Shown: piece after piece, positions 52,055-60,649 of the stretch
Layout: each line of letters starts with the position of its first letter
Position numbering within the stretch: the stretch's first letter is position 1
Source: Paenibacillus sp. FSL A5-0031
GTDB lineage: Bacteria > Bacillota > Bacilli > Paenibacillales > Paenibacillaceae
Direction of reading: 5' to 3'
DNA length: 64,000 nucleotides
NCBI RefSeq assembly: GCF_001956295.1
Contig: NZ_MRTD01000013.1
Location: forward strand, 165,723-229,722
The notes under the pieces: generated by a model
The model's database searches: none
What the model saw: the letters and a program-made list of their open reading frames with translations, nothing else
What the model was told of the DNA's origin: nothing
Made by a program: the position numbers and the translations under genes

Positions 52055-55000
52055 ATGTATGAGCTCGATCCTGTAACTGAAATTAGCGAATTTAGTGCAG
52101 TTCCAGAGACAGAAGGCACGAATCGCTTCAAAGTAAAATGGAACGTGGACCATGCCAAGCAGGGAACCAAAGTAAGCTTAATGGTAACCGATCAATCCAA
52201 TAAGGCAATCGGGCCGGTTATTTTGAAGGATCTTCCTGCATCAGGCATTCAAACGATTGACATTCCGGATGAATTTATGCCGGGTCAATACTGGTTGTCT
52301 ATGGTGGCGGAAGGTGAAGAAATTGCACCGCTGTTTGCGGTAACGTCTGAGCCTGTACAGCTGACTGCTGAAGTCATGCTGCCTCAGCCGAAGCAGCTTG
52401 CGATTACTTCCACTGGAAACGGCGAGCTTACGCTGCGTTTTCCTTCCATTAAGGCCGAGGGACTAGAATATTACCAGTTGACGGTCAGCTATAAGGATGA
52501 TGAAGGCAAAACTGTAACGGATACATTCGGAGCAGATCCTATGGCCGGAGATTGGCAGGACGTCATTATATCCGGATACAAGCCGGAGAGCAGCTACACC
52601 ATCAATGCGATGGCGGTTGGCGAGCAAAATGGCAAAGTGGTCGTTAGTCCTGTGTCAGCTAATGTAGAGGCGTTCTTGCCTAATCCGAAACGGGCAAAAC
52701 TAAACGTTGCTTTTAATACTTTCGGTGCTAAGCAGAAGACCAGCACATACAAAAGCTATGATGAGCAAGAGGAGATTATGGTTAACACAGCTGCGGAAGA
52801 GGTTAGTGTAGAGCTGACTAGTGATCAAGCAGCAAAGGTTAATCTTTACGTAAACGGGGAATTGCTGCAGTCCAAGGATACCGAAGCCAGTGCTGTCGTA
52901 TCGTTCAATCTGAATGAATTGCTTCTAGGCAAAGAAACAAATGAGCCGCTAGAGCAGCTTGATTATACGATTGAAATTGAAGCGATTAACGAGCGCGGCG
53001 ATTACAGCTCTGATTATAGGAAATTGTACGTAGACCGTACGGAGCCATTCTTGTATGTGGCAGGCAAGCAGAACGAGGATCTTGTTCGTGAGCCTCTCAA
53101 TGGGCAGGTCGTATATGGCAGCCGTATCCCTATGGTTGGTCAAACGGAAATAGGCGCTTTGCTGACCGTTGATGGACGAGCTGTTCCAGTGAACGCAGAA
53201 GGGAAATTTAATTATTTTGCTCCGATTGTGTGGGATGAAGCTGGCCTTCATACTGTCATTGTTGAAGTAGAAGATGAAGTCGGCAATCGAGTCGAATATC
53301 GATTTGATGTGGTGCAGGGAACAGAGACCGAGGAGCAGTCCAAGGTGAAGCCTTCTGATCTAGCGGCGTTAGAGCTGGACAAGGGCGTTCTATCACAACC
53401 ATTCCATCCGGATCTGACAGGTAGATATGAGTCGATTGTAGAAGAAGGCAAGGTCCGATTATATGCTGTTGCTGCTGCAATAGATTCTGTTGTAACAGTG
53501 AACAATGTGCCGTTGAACGCACAGGGCTACGCAGAGCTTGAGGCTCCGACTGGCAATGGCATAACTACAGCGCAGGTGAAGGTATCGGGAGCAGATACAA
53601 GCGAAAAGACATACGTGATTGAATTGAGAAGCAAGCCGTCGGAAGTCGCTGTTCTGAAGAGCCTCACGATGCGGGCAGGGACAGAGGAGCTGCTGACAGA
53701 ACCAGCATTTAATGGAGCGGACACCGCTTATAGCGTGTATGTCGAAAATAATACGAATGAGGTAAATGTTGCGGCTGAGGCCTATAAGCAAGGATCTACG
53801 ATCCGTGTAAATGGCGAGCAGCTTGGTGAAGCTGGAATTTCTGTGCCGGTACAGGTGGGAGAGACCCATGTAGCCGTTCAGGTTATTGCGCCAAATGGAC
53901 AAGAGAATAAAACCTATAATGTTAAGGTTATTCGTGCGAAGGACAGCAATGCGCAATTGAAGGAGCTAACGGTAAGCGGAGGAGTGCTAACGAGAGATTT
54001 TGCTGGAAATGAGATGGATTACCAGATCATAGCGCCTTCCGATTCTGCGGCTCTAAGCATCGCTGTAGAAGCAGCTAGTCCGAGTGCAGTCATTCGTATA
54101 GCAGATGGCGAAGTTGACCTCGGCAGCGGGGGAACGCATGTTGTTCCTTTGCGCAGCGGAATTCAACCTGTTCAACTGGATGTAACAGCAGAGGATGGTA
54201 CTGTTGCGACTTACAAGCTTGCTGTTATCAAGCAATCAGCTTCAGCAGCAGCAGCGCCATCGTTATCAGAGCTATCTATCTCTGGAATAGACTTGCTGCC
54301 GACATTCTCTGCAAGCAGGCTCAGCTATAAGCTGAAGTCAGAGATCGAAGACGCGAATGTGACTGTGCTTGCAAACACCTCAAATTCTGATGCTATTTTG
54401 ACCATAAATGGTAGGCCGGTTGAAAAAGGCGTGCATCAGACTGTAAGTTTAAAGGTGGGTACAAATCTAATTGTGATTGGAATCGAGTCTGCTGACCGCA
54501 GCAGCTCAAGACAATATTCGATTGAAATCGTTCGGAAACCAACGTATGCAACGCCGGATCGATTAGCGACTGTCGCATCTGGGGATTCAAATGCTGCAAT
54601 AGCAAATGTAACCATTACTAGAACGGTTGCTAGAGATGGCAGCAAAATAGATACGGTTAATATTCCGCTTGCTAAGGCGGAGGAAATTGTTTCACAGATG
54701 AAATTGCAGAAGCAGAATGCGGCTCGCATCGTTATTACGAATCTACTTAATAATCCGAGCGATGAGATTAAGCTGAATGTTCCGTCAAAAGCAGTTGCCG
54801 CATTAGCCGAGAGCGGAATTAGTCTTATCATCTCAACGCCAACAGCAGAATTGACGTTATCGCGAGAGACGATTCGTCATATCAAGGAAGCGGGTATTGA
54901 GCTTTATCTCCGTTTTGTACCGATTCGCGAACAAGCGAAGCAAAAGCAAATTTATGACAGGCTGCTTGGCGAAGAGAAGCTTAAGAAGCAGTTGGGCGGC

Positions 55001-55918
55001 AGGGATGCTGAACTGCTAGGCCAGCCTACTGCAATTGAAACGAACTATAAGGATAGTGTTACTCGCATCGTACTGCCGATAGCTGGTCTTGAGATTGCAA
55101 AGGACAGTGCAGCTGCGAAGGAGCTTGAGGCGCAATTTGCGGTTTACATTGAGCACAGCGATGGAGAAAAGGTGCTCCAGCCAGGAACACTTCAATATGA
55201 TGCAAAAGGAATCGTGAACGGTATGGCATTTGATGTTGCTAAATTCAGCAATTTTGCTGTCGTTCGGCTTACGAAGGACAAACTTTATGAGCCTTATGTA
55301 ACGGGGTATCCGGATGGAACCTTCCGTCCAAGTAAAACGATTACTCGTGCGGAGCTTGCAGTCATACTTGCCAAAGAGCTTAAGAAAAACGCCAGCCTGC
55401 TGGAAGAAACGGCGCCTAATGCTAATGAAACGGAGCTGCCTGAGTTTAGCGATGTCGTCTCCGACCACTGGGCAAAAGAAGCGATTACGCTGCTCAGAAA
55501 TCATGGTATTATGAATGGTGACGAGCAAGGCAAATTTAGACCGGGCGACGGAGTCTCTCGTTCAGAGATAGCGGTTATCGCGGCTCGTTGGAACAAGCTG
55601 TCCCTAAGCGGTACTGCCAAGGTGGATTTTACAGACTTAACAGGACACTGGGCATCAAATGAAGTTGCTGCAGTTGCAGTGGCAGGGTTTATGAAGGGAT
55701 ATCCGGATCATACCTTCCGTCCGAATGGCTTGCTGCTTCGCGGAGAAGCGGTTCGTGTACTCAACGCAATCTTCAACCGTCCAGTGCCGCAGGAAACTGT
55801 CAGCTCTAGCTGGCCGGATGTCGCGCCAAAACACTGGGCTATGTTAGATATTGAAGCGGCTTCTAGATATGTGCAGAAGCTGCCAGATGGACAAGTTCGA
55901 GTCGTAAAAACGAAATAA
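52055..55918 (+). CDS. Giant kelch-SLH surface protein, C-terminal half (cadherin-like repeats, SLH anchor)
   Basis: A 1287-residue continuation in the same frame as the upstream half; it has no signal peptide and no SD at its first ATG, so alone it would not be exported or even well translated. It holds an FN3-like start (about 1-215), a 'bacterial Ig' part, then four cadherin-like beta-sandwich modules (from about 445: ALELDKGVLSQPFHPDLTG; LKSLTMRAGTEELLTEPAF; LKELTVSGGVLTRDFAGN; LSELSISGIDLLPTFSAS), and at the C-terminus three SLH domains (VTGYPDGTFRPSKTITRAEL; FSDVVSDHWAKEAITLLRN; FTDLTGHWASNEVAAVAVAG), which bind the secondary wall polymer. Every codon from 52016 is open, and no other lesion is seen, so decay, if any, is recent. 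Followed by the two-component genes with a 67-base gap. Confidence 0.85.
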   Translation: MYELDPVTEISEFSAVPETEGTNRFKVKWNVDHAKQGTKVSLMVTDQSNKAIGPVILKDLPASGIQTIDIPDEFMPGQYWLSMVAEGEEIAPLFAVTSEPVQLTAEVMLPQPKQLAITSTGNGELTLRFPSIKAEGLEYYQLTVSYKDDEGKTVTDTFGADPMAGDWQDVIISGYKPESSYTINAMAVGEQNGKVVVSPVSANVEAFLPNPKRAKLNVAFNTFGAKQKTSTYKSYDEQEEIMVNTAAEEVSVELTSDQAAKVNLYVNGELLQSKDTEASAVVSFNLNELLLGKETNEPLEQLDYTIEIEAINERGDYSSDYRKLYVDRTEPFLYVAGKQNEDLVREPLNGQVVYGSRIPMVGQTEIGALLTVDGRAVPVNAEGKFNYFAPIVWDEAGLHTVIVEVEDEVGNRVEYRFDVVQGTETEEQSKVKPSDLAALELDKGVLSQPFHPDLTGRYESIVEEGKVRLYAVAAAIDSVVTVNNVPLNAQGYAELEAPTGNGITTAQVKVSGADTSEKTYVIELRSKPSEVAVLKSLTMRAGTEELLTEPAFNGADTAYSVYVENNTNEVNVAAEAYKQGSTIRVNGEQLGEAGISVPVQVGETHVAVQVIAPNGQENKTYNVKVIRAKDSNAQLKELTVSGGVLTRDFAGNEMDYQIIAPSDSAALSIAVEAASPSAVIRIADGEVDLGSGGTHVVPLRSGIQPVQLDVTAEDGTVATYKLAVIKQSASAAAAPSLSELSISGIDLLPTFSASRLSYKLKSEIEDANVTVLANTSNSDAILTINGRPVEKGVHQTVSLKVGTNLIVIGIESADRSSSRQYSIEIVRKPTYATPDRLATVASGDSNAAIANVTITRTVARDGSKIDTVNIPLAKAEEIVSQMKLQKQNAARIVITNLLNNPSDEIKLNVPSKAVAALAESGISLIISTPTAELTLSRETIRHIKEAGIELYLRFVPIREQAKQKQIYDRLLGEEKLKKQLGGRDAELLGQPTAIETNYKDSVTRIVLPIAGLEIAKDSAAAKELEAQFAVYIEHSDGEKVLQPGTLQYDAKGIVNGMAFDVAKFSNFAVVRLTKDKLYEPYVTGYPDGTFRPSKTITRAELAVILAKELKKNASLLEETAPNANETELPEFSDVVSDHWAKEAITLLRNHGIMNGDEQGKFRPGDGVSRSEIAVIAARWNKLSLSGTAKVDFTDLTGHWASNEVAAVAVAGFMKGYPDHTFRPNGLLLRGEAVRVLNAIFNRPVPQETVSSSWPDVAPKHWAMLDIEAASRYVQKLPDGQVRVVKTK

Positions 55919-55985
55919 TACTAGGTCATACCGATAGCAGAAGGCTCACTGAGAAATAACAATGGAAGGAGGAGGGCATGGATCA

Positions 55986-57125
55986 ATGCTTAAGGTAATA
56001 TTAGTGGATGATGAGGAGCCGGCATTGATACATCTGGAACGATTGCTGAGGGCAGATGGCCGGGTTCAAGTTGTGGGCAAGTATACCTCTGCTATGGAGG
56101 GACTTGACCACCTTGCTCGCAGTTATGCCGATATCGCGTTTCTTGATATCGGCATGCCCGAGATGAACGGCCTTGAAGCAGCTGAACGTATACAGGAGTT
56201 GTACCCTGCAATACGAATCGTTTATGTAACCGCCTATTCAGCGTATGCTGTTGAAGCATTTGAGCTGCATGCGCTGGATTATTTATTGAAGCCGGTCGAT
56301 TCTGCGAGAATTGGAAAAACGATAGATCGTATTGAGGAATATGCGAAGCTTTTGAACAATCAAGCACAAAGCTTCGAAGCTCTAGCAGAACGAAATGAGC
56401 TTTCAGTGCGATGCTTTAAACGGCTTGAGCTTGTAGGCGGGGCTGCTTTAAACGGCAAGGTGAAGTGGCGAACGAAAAAGGCGCAGGAGCTCTTTGCTTA
56501 TTTCCTTCATTTGGAGGGGGCTTGGGTTACGAGAGAGCGGCTTATTGAAACGCTTTGGCGAGAATATGAGCTGGACAAGGCGGTTACCTATCTTCATCAT
56601 TCCGTTTCACGCATTAGATGGCTTCTGCGTGAGTGGGGAGTTTCTTTCACGGTAGAGTATCAAGGTGAGAGCTACCGACTCCCGTATGCTGCCATTCGTA
56701 CCGATGTAGCTGAGTTTGAGGAGACAGTAGCTGAGCTCCCTTATCAGTTTCAGGATAATTGGAGTCGGTATGAGCATGCGATTTCTCTTTATAAAGGCGA
56801 TTATTTGGAGGATCATAATTATGCGTGGGCAGAGACCAAAAGAATAAATTTGCAGCATCGTTATTTTCGGCTGGTTAGCAGTATGGCAAGATACGAACTG
56901 GAGGAAGGCCGTGCTCAGTCGGCTATCCAGAGACTGACGACTGCTCAGATCAGCTTCCCATACTCAGATGAAATTTGCAGATTGCTTCTTGCAGGTTATG
57001 CTCAGATAGGGGATACGGAATTGCTTAACCGCTGCTACGAAACCTATGCGCAATTATTATTGCAGGAGCTAGGAGTCATTCCTGAGAGGCAAACGACGGA
57101 TTTATATCATCAATTATCCCAGTAA
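55986..57125 (+). CDS. Response regulator with SARP/BTAD-type output domain
   Basis: A 379-residue regulator. Receiver domain (1-120) with VILVDDEEPALIH and phosphoacceptor Asp54 in FLDIGMP; then a winged-helix OmpR-like DNA-binding domain (about 140-220, ELVGGAALNGKVKWRTKKAQ) and a BTAD/TPR-like domain (about 225-379, YEHAISLYKGDYLEDHNYAWAE, ending QLLLQELGVIPERQT). The last two domains are the SARP/AfsR layout used by transcriptional activators. Start: ATG 55962 is in frame but lies before the SD; ATG 55986 has AAGGAGGAGGG nine bases upstream. The partner is the hybrid kinase 32 bases downstream. Target genes are unknown; the adjacent surface-protein gene is the first candidate. Confidence 0.9.
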   Translation: MLKVILVDDEEPALIHLERLLRADGRVQVVGKYTSAMEGLDHLARSYADIAFLDIGMPEMNGLEAAERIQELYPAIRIVYVTAYSAYAVEAFELHALDYLLKPVDSARIGKTIDRIEEYAKLLNNQAQSFEALAERNELSVRCFKRLELVGGAALNGKVKWRTKKAQELFAYFLHLEGAWVTRERLIETLWREYELDKAVTYLHHSVSRIRWLLREWGVSFTVEYQGESYRLPYAAIRTDVAEFEETVAELPYQFQDNWSRYEHAISLYKGDYLEDHNYAWAETKRINLQHRYFRLVSSMARYELEEGRAQSAIQRLTTAQISFPYSDEICRLLLAGYAQIGDTELLNRCYETYAQLLLQELGVIPERQTTDLYHQLSQ

Positions 57126-57157
57126 GACGTGAATTTAGGCAAGGAGGCAACGATGGG

Positions 57158-60100
57158 ATGAGAAAGCAATGGTGGACGATAGTTGTATTTTTCCTTATCG
57201 TTGTAGCTTTTCCGGTAAACGAGTTTTTTTATAATCAATCCATTGAGAAGAGTGCACCTCATTCAAGCGCTGGCATGCTGGATTTACAGGAATGGAATTT
57301 CGAATCAGAAGGACTTGTCGCGCTGAATGGTCAATGGGAATTTTATCGTGGACAGCTGCTGCTGCCAGAGCAATTCGCAGATCCAGCTATTTCTCCTTAT
57401 AAGGGGCCTGAACTAACAGGCCTCTTTCCTGTGCCAGCGGAGTGGAACAGCTATATAGCGGAGGACGGCAACCCGCAGGGAGCGGGATTCGGTACTTACA
57501 GGCTGAGAGTGGAGTTAAACAACACAGCAGAAACGCATTACGGAATACGAACGACAAATATCCGCATGGCTAACCGGATATTTATAAATGGACAGGAAGT
57601 GGGAGCAAGCGGAGTACCTGGTGTCTCAGATAAAGAAGATATCGCATCGAATATCCCTTATGTTGGATTTGTATCCGTAGATAGATCCTATGTTGAAATT
57701 ATCGTACAAGTATCCAATTTCAACTATGCTTCGGGCGGCATCATCTATCCAATTTGGTTTGGCTATGAGGCTGATATTCGCAAGAGCCGCGACATCGCGT
57801 TGTTTGGTGAATTTATGAACATCAGCGGGTTTGCATTGTTTTCTATGTTTTTCCTTCTTTTGTTCTACATGCGCAGAAAAGAGCGCTCGTTGCTTTATTT
57901 GGCTTTATTTTGCTTAGCTCTGCTGCTCTATGTATGTACTCATGGCGAGAAGCTGATTGCACTGGTCATGCCTCAGCTTAGCTACGATTGGATCATGAAG
58001 CTGCAGAACATTTCTTCAGCATTCGGTTATTATTTTTTATTGCAATATGTGAACGTGTCGGTACCAAGAGCTGTTAACAAGCTTGTGTGGCGGGCAAGCA
58101 ATATTGCAACGATTATCGTCATTATTGCAGCATTCATGCTGCCGACGATGCTTTATTCACAGTGGTTTTTGAAGGGAATAGGCCTTTCAGTATTTACTTT
58201 TGGAGTTGTGCTTTACACCCTTGTCAAAGGTGTTATGCGCCGATCGCGGGACGCCTATTTTTTGCTTTTGAGTGCGATAACCATTTTGGTATTTATAATC
58301 GTCAGTGTCATGCAAGTATTTGGTCTATTGGAAAATCATTTTTTCATTTCGTTTGAGCTGCTTATCTTGGTCATTGTTCAAGTAATCATGCTAGCTCGAC
58401 GTTTCTCTCACACCTTTAATGAGGTGGAAGAGCTCTCTCGCAAGCTGTTGACCTTGGACGAATTAAAGGATGAATTTATGGCGAATACGTCGCATGAGCT
58501 TCGAACGCCGCTGCATGGTATTGTAAATATCGCAGAATCCTTGCTTGAGGGTGTAGCGGGGACGCCAAACACCGATCAGGCTAGACAGCTCTCTATGATT
58601 GTATCGACAGGTAGAAGATTGAATTATCTGATTCATGATATTTTAGATTTTTCCACCTTGCGAAATGGACAGCTTACACTGAATCGGCAAGCTGTTGATT
58701 TATCAGCAGCAGCCCAATCCGTAGTCGAGGTCATTGGGCATTTAGCCGATAAAAAAGGGGTAAGCCTGACGCAGGATTGGCCGCAGCAGATGCCGCTGCT
58801 CGATACTGATGAGGAGCGACTGCGTCAAATTTTATTTAATTTGCTTGGCAATGCGGTGAAATTTACACATCAGGGTGAAATTCGAATCTATGCGGAAGTC
58901 GTGGATTCATGGGTGAAAATCAGCGTTACAGATACTGGAATCGGCATCGCGGCAGATCGTTTAGACGATATTTTCAAGGCGTTTAATAGCGTTTCCACTG
59001 TAGATCTACAATCGGGCTATAGTGGCACCGGTATCGGGTTGAACATTACGAAGAGACTCGTGGAACTGAATGGCGGGTATATCGAAGCAAATTCACAGAT
59101 AGGTATAGGTTCAACGTTTTCATTTACACTTCCTTCAGCTGCGCTGTCTGCTATTTCTGAGGTTGCTGCTGGTAAAAGCGGCAGAGCAGCGATTCAACCA
59201 GCATTAGCGCTCAATAAAACATTTCAAGCAGCGATGAATGGGAATGAAGTGATAGAAGATACACATTCATTCACTGTGTTAGTAGTAGATGATGATCCCG
59301 TAAACCTGCAAGTATTAATAAATGTATTGTCTATGGAAAATTATACGGTCATTGCGGTTGACAGCGGGGCTGAAGCGCTGGAGGTACTGTCCAGCGAGCG
59401 ACGGATTGATCTCGTGATAACAGACTGGATGATGCCAGCTATGTCGGGGCTAGAGCTTTGCCGTAGGATCAGGGAACGATACTCGTTGTCTGAACTGCCT
59501 GTACTTATGCTGACCGCAAGAAAATTGGCAGGCGATATTCAAACGGGCTTTAGTGCTGGAATCAATGATTTTTTAACAAAACCTGTTGACGGTATTGTAC
59601 TGCGTGCTCGCGTACGAACTTTGCTTGAGCTTAGACAGTCTGTTCAAGCGGCTATTCGATCGGAACTGGCTTTTCTGCAGGCACAAATTAAACCTCATTT
59701 TTTGTACAATGCACTCAATACGATTATTTCGATATGTCCTGATGACCCAGATAAGGCTACAGAATTGTTATTGAATTTAAGCCGATATTTACGCAGCAGC
59801 TTCGATTTCCAGAATCGTCAGCAGATCGTCAGCTTGGAGAAGGAGCTTGAGCTTGTTCAGTCTTATGTCAAATTAGAGCAAGCGCGGTTTGGCAAACGAT
59901 TGAATGTTGTCTATGAGGTGGATAAACAGCTGCGAGGATTTATTCCGCCGCTCAGCATTCAGCCGATTGTAGAAAATGCAGTTAGGCATGGCGTCATGCA
60001 AAAGGCTGCTGGGGGCAAGATCGTATTACGTATTTATGAGGCAGAGGAGAAGCTAATTATTTCAGTTTCGGATAATGGAGTTGGCATCAAGCAAAGTGAT

Positions 60101-60277
60101 CTCAGTACGCTATTGCTTGGGCAACGGCAGTTGTCAGGCGTTGGCTTAACCAATATTCATCGCAGACTGCTCTCTTTGTACGGAAATGGTCTTGGTATTT
60201 CAAGCGAAGCAGGAGAAGGAACGACGGTGACCTTTGAGGTTCCGCAGATACAAATAGATATGAGCAAGACTTCATAA
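57158..60277 (+). CDS. Tripartite hybrid histidine kinase (7TMR-DISM sensor, HisKA, receiver, LytS-like kinase)
   Basis: A 1039-residue membrane kinase. TM1 (about 6-24), an extracellular jelly-roll sensor (about 40-215, WNFESEGLVALNGQWEFYRG, the 7TMR-DISM style), seven TM helices (about 215-410), HisKA with His446 in ANTSHELRTPLHG, HATPase (NLLGNAVKFTHQ, DTGIGI, SGTGIGLNITKR), a receiver domain with Asp756 in LVITDWMMP, and then a second kinase core of the LytS/YesM type: QIKPHFLYNALNTII with His847 and a HATPase (QPIVENAVRHGV, DNGVGIKQ, GVGLTNIHRRL). Two kinase cores plus a receiver in one chain allow an internal phosphorelay. Start follows AAGGAGG at 10 bases. It forms an operon with the SARP-type regulator just upstream; ligand likely a carbohydrate or small molecule (inference). 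Confidence 0.92.
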   Translation: MRKQWWTIVVFFLIVVAFPVNEFFYNQSIEKSAPHSSAGMLDLQEWNFESEGLVALNGQWEFYRGQLLLPEQFADPAISPYKGPELTGLFPVPAEWNSYIAEDGNPQGAGFGTYRLRVELNNTAETHYGIRTTNIRMANRIFINGQEVGASGVPGVSDKEDIASNIPYVGFVSVDRSYVEIIVQVSNFNYASGGIIYPIWFGYEADIRKSRDIALFGEFMNISGFALFSMFFLLLFYMRRKERSLLYLALFCLALLLYVCTHGEKLIALVMPQLSYDWIMKLQNISSAFGYYFLLQYVNVSVPRAVNKLVWRASNIATIIVIIAAFMLPTMLYSQWFLKGIGLSVFTFGVVLYTLVKGVMRRSRDAYFLLLSAITILVFIIVSVMQVFGLLENHFFISFELLILVIVQVIMLARRFSHTFNEVEELSRKLLTLDELKDEFMANTSHELRTPLHGIVNIAESLLEGVAGTPNTDQARQLSMIVSTGRRLNYLIHDILDFSTLRNGQLTLNRQAVDLSAAAQSVVEVIGHLADKKGVSLTQDWPQQMPLLDTDEERLRQILFNLLGNAVKFTHQGEIRIYAEVVDSWVKISVTDTGIGIAADRLDDIFKAFNSVSTVDLQSGYSGTGIGLNITKRLVELNGGYIEANSQIGIGSTFSFTLPSAALSAISEVAAGKSGRAAIQPALALNKTFQAAMNGNEVIEDTHSFTVLVVDDDPVNLQVLINVLSMENYTVIAVDSGAEALEVLSSERRIDLVITDWMMPAMSGLELCRRIRERYSLSELPVLMLTARKLAGDIQTGFSAGINDFLTKPVDGIVLRARVRTLLELRQSVQAAIRSELAFLQAQIKPHFLYNALNTIISICPDDPDKATELLLNLSRYLRSSFDFQNRQQIVSLEKELELVQSYVKLEQARFGKRLNVVYEVDKQLRGFIPPLSIQPIVENAVRHGVMQKAAGGKIVLRIYEAEEKLIISVSDNGVGIKQSDLSTLLLGQRQLSGVGLTNIHRRLLSLYGNGLGISSEAGEGTTVTFEVPQIQIDMSKTS

Positions 60278-60304
60278 GGTTTGATTGAATCGATGAAGAG
60301 AGAG

Positions 60305-60346
60305 GCGCTTAGGTGAGTAAGAGTTTGAACCTAAGTGCTTTTTTTT
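60305..60346 (+). terminator. Terminator after the hybrid kinase gene
   Basis: Stem gcgcttaggt / acctaagtgc (one G-T) with a 14-base loop, then eight T. Confidence 0.82.
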
Positions 60347-60407
60347 CTTGAAAAAAAATGCTTGGAGAAAACATCAGATTATTGATTGATTTTGTATGAA
60401 ATAAAAC

Positions 60408-60453
60408 GACATTTTATGTCGAAAAAAAGAGGATTTTATTCTATATTGTCGAA
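60408..60453 (+). promoter_or_regulatory. Two TGTCGAA heptamers 30 bp apart upstream of the final giant gene
   Basis: Exact TGTCGAA at 60417-60423 and 60447-60453. The first is part of a perfect palindrome cgacat-ttt-atgtcg (60408-60422), which gives a second inverted, one-mismatch copy. TATAAC (60466-60471) follows the second box by 12 bases. Rest of 60278-60649: only the terminator and the SD-like TTGGAG (60636-60641). Confidence 0.45.
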
Positions 60454-60649
60454 TATCAAATTAGTTATAACACTGACATTTTTTGGTGAAAGGAAGGTTG
60501 GGAGGACATTTCAACTGGATAGCATTTCATAGAAACGAGTCGGAATTTCAGTTCATTTTCTAGAAAGGAGATTGTTAGACATTTTTTTAGTTGAGTCGGA
60601 GCTATATCAAAAGGCACATATTATAAAAATCTAATTTGGAGTTGAATTT

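Noticed and set aside
52055..55918. Second half of the kelch-SLH protein as an independent secreted gene
   Set aside because: No SD, no signal peptide, and in frame with the first half through a single stop; kept as a continuation.
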